Origin: DATDIC01 sp963764525
GTDB taxonomy: Bacteria; Pseudomonadota; Alphaproteobacteria; Acetobacterales; Acetobacteraceae
DNA: 64,000 nt
Assembly (NCBI GenBank): GCA_963764525.1
Contig: CAVXTC010000007.1
Span: forward strand, 62,001 to 126,000
Direction of reading: 5' to 3'
Below are positions 36,582-46,415 of the stretch, in pieces. A program made the position numbers and the translations under genes. The notes under the pieces were generated by a model. It was not told where the DNA came from. It was given only the letters and a program-made list of their open reading frames with translations, and searched no databases. Position 1 is the stretch's first letter. The number at the start of each line of letters is the position of its first letter.

Positions 36582-36634
36582 GGAACGTTACGGACAAATC
36601 TGGTTCCGCGCTCCGTGCGAAACCCCTCCCCCTG

Positions 36635-36658
36635 CCCCCTCCCACAAGGGGGAGGGGG
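36635..36658. terminator. Bidirectional hairpin between convergent genes
   Basis: CCCCCTCCC (36635-36643) and GGGAGGGGG (36650-36658) form a 9-base stem between the convergent M24 gene and prfC. There is no strong T-run, but the position between two stops fits a shared terminator or REP-like element. Confidence 0.6.
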
Positions 36659-36667
36659 AACCAGCCC

Positions 36668-38222
36668 TTACGCCGCCACCGTCTCCGCCCGCACGTCCTT
36701 GATATCCCGGAACGCCAGCGCCGGGTTCAGCTCGGCGGCGCGGCGCATCATGAAGGCCGAGGTCGCCAGGAACACCGGATCGCTATCCACGTCGTCCGCC
36801 ATCGCCCCGCAATTCGCGGCGATGAAATCAGTCAGGGCAGACCGGTCGTCGGACGACACCCACCGTGCCAACGCGAAAGGCGTCGAATCGAAACCAATGG
36901 CGATCCCGTATTCCGCGCCAAGCCGCGCCGCCAGCACATCGAGCTGCAACGTGCCGACCACACCGACGATCGGCGGCGCGCCGTCTTGCGGACGGAACAG
37001 TTGCACTACCCCTTCCTCGGCCAGTTCGGCCAAAGCCTGGCGCAGCTTCTTGGCCTTGATCGGGTCGTCCAGTCGCACCCGGCGCAGGATCTCCGGGGCA
37101 AAATACGGCACGCCGACGAAGTTCAGCTCGTCCCCCTCGGTCAGCGTATCGCCGATGCGCAGCGTTCCGTGGTTGGGAATCCCGACGACATCGCCGGCGA
37201 AGGCTTCCTCGGCCAATTCGCGCTCGCGGGCGAAGAAGAATTGCGGCGCGTGCAGCGGGATCAGCTTGCCGGTGCGCACCTGCCGCAGCCGCATGCCGCG
37301 CACCAGACGCCCCGAGCAGACCCGCGCGAAGGCGATGCGGTCGCGATGGTTCGGGATCCATGTTGGCCTGGATCTTGAACACCAGCGCCGTCAGGCCCGG
37401 CTCGTCCGGCTGCACCACCCGCGCATCCGCCGGCTGCGGGCGCGGGCTGGGGCCATACTCCGCCAGCCCGTCCATCAGGTCGGCCACGCCCATCCCCTTG
37501 ATGGCGCTGCCGAAATACACCGGCGTCAGATGGCCTTCCGCGAATGAAGCGGGATCGAATTCCGGCAATGCGGCGCGCACCAGGTCGATCTCGTCGCCCA
37601 GCGCGGCAAGGCGCGGGTCGGACTGCGGCAACTGCTGGGTCAGCCGCAGATCGCGCTTGCGCAAATCATAGGTGCCGACGAAATCAGCCGCCCGGCCGAC
37701 CGGCCAGCTTACCGGCGCGGTATCCAGCGCCAGGGTGCTGGCGATCTCGTCCAGCAATTCCAGCGGATCGCGGCTCTCGCGGTCCATCTTGTTGATGAAC
37801 GTCACGATCGGGATGTCGCGCAGCCGGCAAATCTCGAACAGCTTGCGGGTGCGCGCCTCGATCCCCTTGGCGGCGTCGATCACCATGACAGCGGAATCGA
37901 CGGCGGTCAGCGTGCGGTAGGTGTCTTCGGAGAAATCCTCGTGCCCCGGCGTGTCCAGCAGGTTGAACACGCAGCCGGCGTGCTCGAACGTCATCACCGA
38001 GGTGACGACGGAGATGCCGCGCTCGCGCTCGATGCCCATCCAGTCGGAGCGGGTGCGCCGCCGTTCCCCCTTCGCCCGCACGTTCCCGGCAAGCTGGATC
38101 GCCCCGCCGGCGCGCAGCAGGTGCTCGGTCAGCGTGGTCTTGCCGGCGTCCGGGTGGGAGATGATCGCGAAGGTGCGGCGGCGGGCGATCTCGGCGGCGA
38201 ATTGGGTGGTCGGGTCGGTCAT
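36668..38222 (-). pseudogene. prfC: Peptide chain release factor 3, one frameshift
   Basis: About 517 residues when repaired. RF3 is the GTPase that recycles RF1/RF2 after peptide release. G1 motif ISHPDAGKTTLTEHLL, switch region RTRSDWMGIERERGISVVTS, G3 LLDTPGHEDFSEDTYR, G4 VTFINKMDRESRDP. The C-terminal part continues MRLRQVRTGKLIPLHAPQFF to AFRDIKDVRAETVAA in another frame. The break is near 37355, where one base restores NMDPNHRDRIAFARVCSGRL. Start ATG 38222. The gene is otherwise complete, so sequence error is likely. Confidence 0.92.
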
Positions 38223-38331
38223 GCGGTCCTCATGCGAAAGCGCCGGGCAGGGACCCGGCGCTGCATCCCGTCCTATATATAAGGGCCGGATCACGGTTTA
38301 CGATCCGTCGCCGGCGGATACGGAGCGCGCC

Positions 38332-38760
38332 ATGAACGCGGACCTGTATGAGCGGGACTTTCTGGCCTGGACCGAGCAGCAGGCGGCATTGCTGCGGGCC
38401 GGCGAGCTGTCCGAAATCGATGCCCGGCATCTGGCGGAGGAAATCGAAAGCGTGGGAGCGAGCGAGCGTCGTGAGGTGCGCAGACGCCTGGCCCGGTTGC
38501 TGCAACATCTCCTGAAATGGCAGTATCAGCCCGAATATCGCAGTCGCAGTTGGTCCACGACCATCCTGCGTCAGCGCAATGAGCTTGCTGCGGTGCTGGA
38601 CGACAGCCCCAGTCTTCGGGCCGCCTTGCCGGCGGTGCTGCCCGGCGCCTTCCGGCTGGGACACGGCTGGGCCATCCAGGAGACCGGACTTTTGGAACTG
38701 CCAGAGACCTGCCCCTGGAGCATCGAGCAGGTGATGTCGGACCAATTCCTGCCGGAGTGA
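38332..38760 (+). CDS. DUF29 domain protein
   Basis: 142 residues: MNADLYERDFLAWTEQQAAL, RHLAEEIESVGASERREVRR and LLQHLLKWQYQPEYRSRSWS are the DUF29 signature. The C-terminal half ends LPETCPWSIEQVMSDQFLPE, also typical. The function is unknown. Soluble and helical, with no signal peptide. It stands alone between the divergent prfC and convergent rpsD. Confidence 0.85.
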   Translation: MNADLYERDFLAWTEQQAALLRAGELSEIDARHLAEEIESVGASERREVRRRLARLLQHLLKWQYQPEYRSRSWSTTILRQRNELAAVLDDSPSLRAALPAVLPGAFRLGHGWAIQETGLLELPETCPWSIEQVMSDQFLPE

Positions 38761-38797
38761 CCAGACACCGAATTACCGGTATCGCGCCCCCCGCCGG

Positions 38798-39412
38798 TCA
38801 GCGCGAGTAGAACTCCACCACCAGGTTCGGTTCCATCTGCACCGGGTATGGCACATCGGTCAGCTTCGGCGTGCGGGCGAAGCGGCCCTTCATGGCGCGA
38901 TGGTCAACCTCCAGGTATTCCGGTACATCGCGCTCGGCGCTCTGCGAAGCGTCCAGCACCGACGCGAGCTGCTTGGAGCGGTCCTTCACCTCGATGCTAT
39001 CGTTGTCCTGCACCAGGAAGGACGCGATGTTCACCCGCTTGCCGTTCACCAGCACATGCCCGTGGGAGACGAACTGCCGCGCAGCAAATGGGGTGATGGC
39101 GAACTTCATCCGGTAGATGACGGCGTCCAACCGACGTTCCAGCAGCTCGATCAGGTTCTCCGACGTGTCCCCTTTGCGGCGGACCGCTTCCTCGTAATAC
39201 TTGCGGAACTGTTTCTCGCTGATATTGCCGTAATAGCCGCGCAGCTTCTGCTTGGCGGCGAGCTGGACACCGAAATCGGACGGCTTCTTGCGCCGCTGGC
39301 CGTGCTGGCCGGGGCCGTAATCGCGCTTGTTGATCGGCGATTTCGGCCGGCCCCAGAGGTTCACCCCCAGGCGGCGGTTGATCTTGTACTTGCTTTCGAG
39401 ACGTTTGGTCAT
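38798..39412 (-). CDS. rpsD: 30S ribosomal protein S4
   Basis: 204 residues from ATG 39412. S4 binds 16S rRNA early in small-subunit assembly. MTKRLESKYKINRRLGVNLW and GRPKSPINKRDYGPGQHGQR are the alphaproteobacterial N-terminal form; the S4 RNA-binding domain is RLDAVIYRMKFAITPFAARQ with FVSHGHVLVNGKRVNIASFL. The ending PVQMEPNLVVEFYSR is standard. Single transcription unit here. Confidence 0.97.
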   Translation of the reverse strand: MTKRLESKYKINRRLGVNLWGRPKSPINKRDYGPGQHGQRRKKPSDFGVQLAAKQKLRGYYGNISEKQFRKYYEEAVRRKGDTSENLIELLERRLDAVIYRMKFAITPFAARQFVSHGHVLVNGKRVNIASFLVQDNDSIEVKDRSKQLASVLDASQSAERDVPEYLEVDHRAMKGRFARTPKLTDVPYPVQMEPNLVVEFYSR

Positions 39413-39667
39413 AAGGTTTCGCGGCACCTTTCGTGCGCTGTTATTGCACCGGTAGGCCGCGCAAGCCAGCGCGGCGGCCGCGGATCCCGCAGATCCGTCC
39501 ACGTTCCCGGCAGTAGGCGGCGCTATAGGGGCGGCATCCGGGCTTGTCAAACCAGGCCGCGTCCACGGCTATAACCACTCGACGTCACCGGCAGACGCGC
39601 TGGCTTTCAGACCGCTTGAATATGTGGCGAAGCCGGATGCCCGCTAGGGAGTGCCAGCCGCCGTCAG

Positions 39668-39705
39668 TTGACAAGATAGAAAGTATTCTGATATTTAGAA
39701 TTCTA
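39668..39705 (+). promoter_or_regulatory. Promoter and palindromic operator upstream of the MarR gene
   Basis: In an unusually AT-rich patch, TTGACA (39668-39673) is followed after 17 bases by ATATTT (39691-39696). The exact palindrome TAGAATTCTA (39696-39705) and the wider imperfect dyad ATTCTGATATTTAGAAT overlap the -10. MarR regulators often bind such dyads in their own promoter, so this is a candidate autoregulatory operator. It lies 20 bases before the MarR start. Confidence 0.6.
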
Positions 39706-39724
39706 CTGATTAAGGCCGATCGAT

Positions 39725-40273
39725 ATGCGACACGTCCCGCGCCTGGCAATGCCCGAGCCACCTTCTCCGCAAGACAGAGTGCCCATCCCCACGTCGCATC
39801 GTGTTCCCGCCCATTTGGCGCGGCGGTTCCATCAAATTTGTCTCGGGGTCACGGCAGAAATCCTGGAACCGGAGGGTCTGATGCCGCTGCTTTACGGTGT
39901 GATGGCCGGTATTGAGGAGCAGCCGGGCATTGGTCAGCGCCGGTTGGCGAGCCGCCTTGGTATCGACCCCGTCAGCGCCGGCCAGATGATCGATTGTCTC
40001 GAGCAAAAGGGGCTCGTCGATCGGCAGATCGACCCCAGCGACCGCCGGGCACGCGTTCTTCGATTGACGCAGCGCGGTACGGCATTGCGGCACCGGTTGC
40101 GGCCATCGCTGCTTGCGGCGCAGGAGCGGCTGCTCGCTCCGCTCTCGCTCGCCGAGCGCACGGTACTCTTGGACATGCTGTCCCGCGTGATCGAGGCCAA
40201 CCATTCCTACGCCCGCCCCGGTAACGCCCGGCGCAAACCGCGCCGGCAGCCCAGTCCTGAGTTGGTGAAATGA
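39725..40273 (+). CDS. MarR-family transcriptional regulator
   Basis: 182 residues. The winged helix-turn-helix is visible as GVMAGIEEQPGIGQRRLASR, LGIDPVSAGQMIDCLEQKG and LVDRQIDPSDRRARVLRLTQ, where the DPSDRR wing is diagnostic. The first ATG is 39725; ATG 39749 is also possible. The binding-protein gene starts 11 bases after the stop, so this regulator probably controls the transport/catabolic genes that follow, responding to a small phenolic or carboxylic ligand as is usual for the family. The ligand is unknown. Confidence 0.9.
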   Translation: MRHVPRLAMPEPPSPQDRVPIPTSHRVPAHLARRFHQICLGVTAEILEPEGLMPLLYGVMAGIEEQPGIGQRRLASRLGIDPVSAGQMIDCLEQKGLVDRQIDPSDRRARVLRLTQRGTALRHRLRPSLLAAQERLLAPLSLAERTVLLDMLSRVIEANHSYARPGNARRKPRRQPSPELVK

Positions 40274-40283
40274 GGAGGATGCG

Positions 40284-41564
40284 ATGACAGGGTATCGGCG
40301 GTGGCAAATCTGCTCATCTCAAAAAGCCCGTTGTGCCGACAAGGCCGGGCCCTTTGCGCGTGTGTCGCTCAGCTTGCTTGTAGCGCTAATCCTTGTTGCG
40401 CCCGCCTCGGCGAAATCGAATCTCGCCATCGGCGCCGAAATCAAGATCGGCAACACGATGCCTTACAGTGGCGCCGCGTCTGCCTACGGGACTATCGGTC
40501 GTGCAGAAGCAGCCTATTTCAGAATGCTCAATGGGCAAGGCGGCATTAACGGCCGCAAGATTCGCTTCCTCTCGGTGGATGATGGCTATAGCCCGCCGAA
40601 GACTCTCGAAGAGACTCGGAGACTTATTGAGAGCGATGACGTGTTGTTGATGTTCAGCGCATTCGGCACCGCGACCGTGTCGGCCGTGCAAAGATATCTC
40701 GCTGGTCACAAGATTCCGCAGCTGTTTTTCATCACCGGGGCCAGCAAGTGGGAGGACCGAGGTAAATTTCCATGGATGGTCGGCTGGCAGCCGACCTATC
40801 GCGCCGAAGCCATGATGTACGCCAAATACCTGGTTCATGCGAAGCCCGACGCCAAGATCGGCGTGCTCTACCAGAACGACGACTACGGTAAGGACTATCT
40901 CCGGGGACTGCGGGACGGCCTTGGCACAAAGGCCGATGAAATGATCGTCAAGGAACTGACATATCAGGTGGGTGATCCCACCATCAACTCGCAGATCGTC
41001 ATGCTGCAGGCATCCGGAGCAAACGTCTTTTTCGATGTAACCACCGCAAAGTTCGCAGCTCAAGCCATTCGCAAGAGCAGCGATATCGGATGGCATCCGC
41101 TACACCTGCTCAATTCGATTTCGTCTTCTGTCGCGACCGTCCTTGAGCCGGCCGGCCTCGACAAAGCCGTCGGCATCATTAGCGCGGCGTACGGCAAGGA
41201 TCCGAGCGACCCGCAATTCAAGGAAGATCAGGGCGTCCGCGAGTACATCGCCTTCATGCGCCGCTATTATCCGGATGGCGATCCCGCGAGCATGAACAAC
41301 GTCGTCGCATATAGCCGCGCAATGACGCTGGCTCAGGTGCTGAGGCAATGCAACGACGATCTGACTCGCGAGAACATCATGCGCCAGGCCGACAATCTCG
41401 ATCTCGAATTGCCGATGCTGCTGCCCGGTATCAGGGTGCGAACCGGCGCCGATCGCTCTTCAGCCATTACGGAAATGCAACTCCAACGGTTCGATGGCAG
41501 GAGCTGGGAGCGTTTCGGCGAATTGATTGACCAGCAGAACCAGCCCTCGATCATCCCCTCCTGA
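40284..41564 (+). CDS. Branched-chain-amino-acid-type ABC transporter substrate-binding protein (copy 1)
   Basis: 426 residues, periplasmic. The signal peptide region is VSLSLLVALILVAPASAKS. The Peripla_BP_6 fold shows IKIGNTMPYSGAASAYGTIG, RFLSVDDGYSPPKTLEETRR, the KIGVLYQNDDYGKDYLRGLR hinge and EYIAFMRRYYPDGDPASMNN. The family imports amino acids, amides or aromatic acids. SD GAGGAGGATG precedes ATG 40284. Unlike its paralogue at 43.8-45 kb it is unbroken. No permease or ATPase gene is adjacent, so the rest of the transporter must be elsewhere. Confidence 0.92.
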   Translation: MTGYRRWQICSSQKARCADKAGPFARVSLSLLVALILVAPASAKSNLAIGAEIKIGNTMPYSGAASAYGTIGRAEAAYFRMLNGQGGINGRKIRFLSVDDGYSPPKTLEETRRLIESDDVLLMFSAFGTATVSAVQRYLAGHKIPQLFFITGASKWEDRGKFPWMVGWQPTYRAEAMMYAKYLVHAKPDAKIGVLYQNDDYGKDYLRGLRDGLGTKADEMIVKELTYQVGDPTINSQIVMLQASGANVFFDVTTAKFAAQAIRKSSDIGWHPLHLLNSISSSVATVLEPAGLDKAVGIISAAYGKDPSDPQFKEDQGVREYIAFMRRYYPDGDPASMNNVVAYSRAMTLAQVLRQCNDDLTRENIMRQADNLDLELPMLLPGIRVRTGADRSSAITEMQLQRFDGRSWERFGELIDQQNQPSIIPS

Positions 41565-41588
41565 TCGAACTGCGGCGGAGCCACCACA

Positions 41589-42623
41589 ATGCCGGTACAG
41601 CCCACCACGCGTCGAGCCCGAGGCGCTCTCATTGATGCCCGTGATCACGGTGCGTGGGCGTCGCAAGCGGTCTGCGTCGCCGCCAAGCTGGGTCTTGCGG
41701 ACCTGCTGGCGCAAGGGCCGCAGCAGGATCTGGCTTTGTCGACGGCGACCGGGACGCATCCGATGGCGCTTGCTCGGCTGCTGCGGGTACTGCAGCCCTT
41801 GGGGTGTTCCAGGAGATCGAGACCGGCCTGTTTGGCCTCACGCCGCTGGGGAATCAGTTGCGGAGCGGAGTCCCCGGATCCCTCCGCAACCTCGCCATCA
41901 TGGTAGGCGGCGAGGACGCGCGGCGAGCATGGAGCGATCTCGTCCAGAGCGTGCGCACGGGCCACTCCGCTTTTCACCACGCTTTCGGGGTCGACACGTT
42001 TGAACACCGCCAGCACCATCCTGAGGATGCCGCCATATTCAACGAGGCGATGGCGGAGATGACGTGCCAGGTCGCTGCAGCCGTCATTGCGGCGTACGAT
42101 TTTGGCCGCGTTCGCACAATCATCGACATAGGCGGCGGCAACGGAACCCTCTTGGCATTTCTGCTGGGCGCCACGCCGAGCCTCAATGGGATAATCTTTG
42201 ACTTGCCCTCTGGAACTACGGGAGCCTCGGAGGTTCTCATGGCACGTGGTATAACTGACCGCTGTCGAATTCTTCACGGAGATTTTTTCAAGGTGTACGG
42301 AAGGCGCTGATGCTTACATTCTCAAGAGCGTGGTCCACGACTGGGATGATGAGAAATGCCAAATCATTCTAAGAAACTGCGCCGCGGCGATGCCGCCGGA
42401 TGGCAGGCTTCTGCTGATCGAGCAAGTGCTGCCCGCAAAAGGAGAGACCACTCCTGCTCATCGGCGAGTCCTGCTGACCGACCTCAATATGCTTGTCATG
42501 ACGGGCGGACGCGAGCGCAGCGAAGCGCAACATCGCGAACTCATGGGCTCGAGCGGCCTTGAGGTCGAGGCGATCATTCCGACCGCGTCGTCTTTCAGCA
42601 TCATCGAAGCCAAGCGTCGATGA
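41589..42623 (+). pseudogene. SAM-dependent O-methyltransferase (plant/CrtF-like type), two frameshifts
   Basis: About 345 residues when repaired. N-terminal dimerisation winged helix: WASQAVCVAAKLGLADLLAQ, ATGTHPMALARLLRVLQPLG. The catalytic domain is VRTIIDIGGGNGTLLAFLLG (SAM loop), GIIFDLPSG, RCRILHGDFF, then SVVHDWDDEKCQIILRNCAA with the catalytic His-Asp pair and LLLIEQVLPAKGETT. Breaks are near 41805 and 42295. These enzymes methylate hydroxyls of small phenolics or carotenoids. Two bases in homopolymers explain both breaks. Confidence 0.82.
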
Positions 42624-42715
42624 CGAGTTGGCCGCCAAAACACATCTGAGCAGGATCCCGGGATGAATTCAAGCACTGCCGCTAATGATGTCGAGCGCTA
42701 AACAAAGCAGCATCC

Positions 42716-43694
42716 ATGCGCATTCATGTCCAGAACCCGCCGCACGACCCGCATTTCCGCATCCCCCCGCAGATGTGGCAGGCCGCCACGACACGGGCCG
42801 GCGACGCGGCTCGGTCATCAGGTCAGCTTCGGCGACACCGAAGCCGACTTCGCCGCGGCCATTCCCGAGACCGAGGCGTTGATCGGCGACAAGGACGTGA
42901 TCCGCGCCTTGCTGCCCTGCGACGCGCCCCGACTGCGCTGCTGTTCGTCACCAATGCCGGCCTGGATAACCTCGCCCCGTTCGACTGGCTGCCGCCCGGC
43001 GTGACGCTGCTCAACAACCGGGGCACGCATGTCGTCCAAGGCCGGCGAGTTCGGCCTCATGGCGCTGCTGATGCTGGCCAATCGCGTGCCGGAGATGGTG
43101 ACGCACCAGCGCGCCGGGCAATGGCAGAAGCTGTGGGGCGCGGTGCTGGACGGGCGGCGCGTGACCGTGGTCGGGACTCGGCGCGCTCGGCGGGGCGGTG
43201 GCGACGCAGGCGGCGCGGTTCGGCATGCTCGTCACCGGCGTGCGCACTCGCGCCACGCCGCACCCCGCCTGCGCCGAGGTGATCGCCGTTGCCGAATTGG
43301 ACCTAGTTCTGCCGGGGACCGAGTTCCTGGTTCTGGCCTGTCCGCTCACGCCGGCCACGCACGGGTTGATCGACCGGCGCCGCATCGGGCTGCTGCCGGC
43401 GGCGGCGGGGGTGGTGAATATCGGGCGCGGGGAAGCTGCTCGATCAGGATGCGTGTGCGATGCGCTGGACACGGCGCGCTGTCAGGCGCGGTGCTGGACG
43501 TGTTCGAACCCGAGCCGATCCCGCCCGGCCACCGGCTGTGGACCACGCCCAACCTGATCATCAGCCCGCACACCGCGGCGGATGACCCGAACACCTACAA
43601 CCCGCACAGCCTGGACATCTTCTTCGACAATCTGCGCGCGCTGCGGGAAGGCCGCGCCATGCCCAACCGGTTCGACACCGCGCGCGGCTATTGA
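42716..43694 (+). pseudogene. D-2-hydroxyacid dehydrogenase family protein, many frameshifts
   Basis: Fragments in all three frames join to a protein of about 325 residues: LGHQVSFGDTEADFAAAIPE, LLFVTNAGLDNLAPFDWLPP, GEFGLMALLMLANRVPEMVT, QAARFGMLVTGVRTRATPHP, FLVLACPLTPATHGLIDRRR and LDVFEPEPIPPGHRLWTTPN. The catalytic His is in ISPHTAADDPNTYNP. I count at least six breaks, the densest in the window. It may be truly decayed or just poorly sequenced. It is a hydroxypyruvate/glyoxylate reductase-like enzyme by style. Confidence 0.75.
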
Positions 43695-43780
43695 AGCGGG
43701 GCTGGCGTATTGCGTGCCGCGCCGGAGACCGCCACAAAGCGTTCCGATCCAACGACAACCAAACAGGGAGGCGACCAGGA

Positions 43781-44989
43781 TGATCAGCAGACGAGCAGCG
43801 CTCGCAACGGGCGTGGCCGCGGCAGCCACGCCTTTGCTGCGGGCACGGGCGCAGGGCACGCCGGGCGTGACCGCCACCGGGCTCAAGATCGGCAACACCA
43901 TGCCCTACAGCGGGCCGGCATCGTCCTATGCGCGATCGGCAAGACCGAGACCGCGTTCTTCGCCATGGTAAACGAACAGGGCGGCGTCGCCGGGCACAAG
44001 ATCGACTTCATTTCGTTCGATGACGGCTAACTGCCGCCGCGCACGGTGGAAGACGTGCGCCGGCTGGTCGAGGAAGACAAGGTCGATTTCCTGTTCAACA
44101 CGCTGGGCACGCCGACCAACTCGGCGATCCAGCGCTATTTGAACCACGCCAAGGTGCCGCATCTGTTCGTTGCTACCGGCGCCGACAAATGGGGCGATCC
44201 GCAGCACTTTCCGTGGACCATCGGCCTGCAGCCGAGCTACCGGACCGAGGCGCAGATCTACGCCAAATACGCGTTGCAGCAGAAGCCAGAAGCGAAGATT
44301 GGGTTTATCTATCAAAACGATGATTTCGGTAAAGACTACCTGGCCGGCGTGCGCGACGTGCTGGGCGCCGACTGGGACAAGCGCGTGATCAAGGTCGTTT
44401 CCTACGAGATCACAGACCCGACGATCAACTCGCAGATCACCGCGCTGCAGGAAAGCGGGGCCGACGTGCTGGTCGCCGCCGCGGCACCGAAACAGGCTGC
44501 GCAGGCGATCCGCAAGGTGCACGACCTGAACTGGCATCCGCTGTTCTTCATGACCAATGTCGTCGATTTCGGCGGGGTCGGTGATGCAGCCGGCCGGGCG
44601 AGAACGGCATCGGGATCATCACAAGCGGCTGGCTGAAGGACCAGAGCGATCCGGCCTGGAAGGACGATGCCGGGATGAACGAATGGCGCGACTTCATGGG
44701 CAAACACATGCCGGGGGCCGAGCTGACCGACAACAACTATGTGTATGGCTACACGGCCAGCCGGGTGATGCTGCACGTGCTTCAGGCGTGCAACGGCGAT
44801 TTCTCGCGCGAGAACGTGATGAAGCAGGCCACCGGCATCAAGACGCTGGAAGTCGCCACCCTGCTGCCGGGGATTACGGTCGCCACCAGCCCGACCAACT
44901 ACCACCCGATCCAGGCCATGCAGCTTCAGAAATGGGACGGCAAGACCTGGGTCCGCTTCGGTGATGTGATCGAGGGGGCCAAAGCCTGA
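43781..44989 (+). pseudogene. Branched-chain-amino-acid-type ABC transporter substrate-binding protein (copy 2), broken
   Basis: A paralogue of the 40.3-kb binding protein, starting ATG 43781 with a Tat-like signal peptide (MISRRAALATGVAAAATPLL). Then LKIGNTMPYSGPASSY, KIGFIYQNDDFGKDYLAGVR, DPTINSQITALQESGADVLV and VYGYTASRVMLHVLQACNGD. Breaks are near 43925 and 44585, and an in-frame TAA at 44028 replaces the Tyr of the DDGY motif that copy 1 keeps (DDGYSPPKTLEE against DDG-stop-LPPRTVED). The nonsense codon is a substitution, so this copy may be a real pseudogene. Confidence 0.82.
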
Positions 44990-44998
44990 CCCTGCGCC

Positions 44999-45030
44999 TT
45001 TCACCTCTCCCCCTTGCGGGAGAGGTGAAA
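44999..45030. terminator. Palindrome, CCTCTCCC family, after binding protein copy 2
   Basis: 13-base arms TTTCACCTCTCCC (44999-45011) and GGGAGAGGTGAAA (45018-45030), loop of 6. It begins 10 bases after the binding-protein stop and precedes the MFS gene. The A/T flanks make it terminator-like; it is also a member of the dispersed palindrome family. Confidence 0.7.
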
Positions 45031-45085
45031 CAGGCGTGCTCTTCCGGCGTTTTGATCCCGCCAAAAACGCAGGAAGGGGACTTCC

Positions 45086-46415
45086 ATGGCCCTCGGTTTC
45101 TTGAGCGACCCGAACGCGAGCGAGATCGAGCGCGCCACCATGCACCGGGTGGTGACCCGCCTGATTCCGTTGCTGATGATCTGCTATTTCGTGGCCTATC
45201 TCGATCGCGTGAACGTCGGCTTTGCCGGCATCACGATGAATCGCGACCTGCACTTTTCCTCGGCCGTGTTCGGCTTCGGCAGCGGCATCTTCTTTATCGG
45301 CTACTTCCTGTTCGAAATCCCCAGCAACCTGATCATGGAGAAAGTGGGCGCGCGCCGCTGGATCGCCCGCATCCTGATCACCTGGGGCATCATTTCCGGC
45401 CTGACCGCCGCGGTGCAGGGAGAGCTGAGTTTCTACGGGGTCCGTTTTCTGCTGGGTCTCGCCGAGGCGGGGTTCTACCCCGGCATCATCCTGTATATCA
45501 CCTGGTGGTTCCCGACCTACTACCGCTCGCGGATCATCGGGTTGTTCATGACGGCCATCCCGTTCTCGGTGATATTCGGCTCCATCGTGTCGGGCATCCT
45601 GCTGAGCCTGGACGGGTTGCTCGGCCTCGCCGGATGGCAGTGGCTGTTCATCATCGAGGCGGTGCCGGCTCTCATCCTGGGCGTCATTGTGCTGCTGCAC
45701 CTGACCGACCATCCGGCGGGCGCGCACTGGTTGCTACCGGAACAGCGGCAATGGCTGGCCGACCGGCTGGCGGCGGAGCGGGCGCACCGTGAATCCATGC
45801 ACCATTTCGGCCTGGGCGAGGCGCTGTCGCAACGGCCGCGTCTGGGCGCTCACGCTGGTGTATTTCGGACAGAACGTTACCGGCTACGGGCTGGTGATCT
45901 TTCTGCCGCAGATCATCAAGCGGTTCGGCGTCAGCAATCTCGCGACTGGTTTTATCAATGCCATTCCGTTCGTGTTCGGCGCGATGGCGATGGTGCTGTG
46001 GGGCCTGCATTCGGACCGTACCGGCGAACGCACCTGGCATTGCGCGTCGGCCTGCTTCCTGTCGTTTCTTGGGCTTGCGGTGTGCGTATTCATCGACAAC
46101 CCGCTGCTGCTGATGGTGGCGATCGTGTTTTCGCAGATCGGACAGTCGGCCATCGCGCCGACCTTCTGGACGCTGCCGACGGCGATGCTGACCGGCACCG
46201 CCGCGGCGGGCGGGATCGCGCTGATCAACGCGGTCGGCAATCTGGGCGGGTTTGCCGGCCCCTACACGATGGGGCTGGTGCGCGACGCCACCGGCAGCTT
46301 CACGATCGGCCTGCTGACCATCGCCTGCGGCACGCTGGTATCGGGCATCGTGCTGCTGCTGCTCGGCCACGACCGGCGGCTGGAGCACATCCCGGCGGGG
46401 GCTCCGGCAGAGTAG
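45086..46415 (+). pseudogene. MFS transporter (anion:cation symporter type), one frameshift
   Basis: About 443 residues, twelve transmembrane helices. The N-terminal half reads LIPLLMICYFVAYLDRVNVG with FAGITMNRDLHFSSAVFGFG and FEIPSNLIMEKVGARRWIAR, the hallmark of ACS-family carriers (tartrate, phthalate, glucarate). The C-terminal half, in another frame, starts RVWALTLVYFGQNVTGYGLV and ends LGHDRRLEHIPAGAPAE. The break is near 45835 at the cytoplasmic loop between halves. It should import an organic acid by proton symport, consistent with neighbouring catabolic enzymes. Confidence 0.87.

Noticed and set aside
36239..37378. Plus-strand frame covering the M24 end and prfC
   Set aside because: Joins two convergent genes out of frame; unlikely composition.
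44402..45727. 441-codon minus-strand frame across binding protein 2 and the MFS gene
   Set aside because: Crosses two real genes and an intergenic palindrome, with His/Asp/Gln-rich shadow composition.
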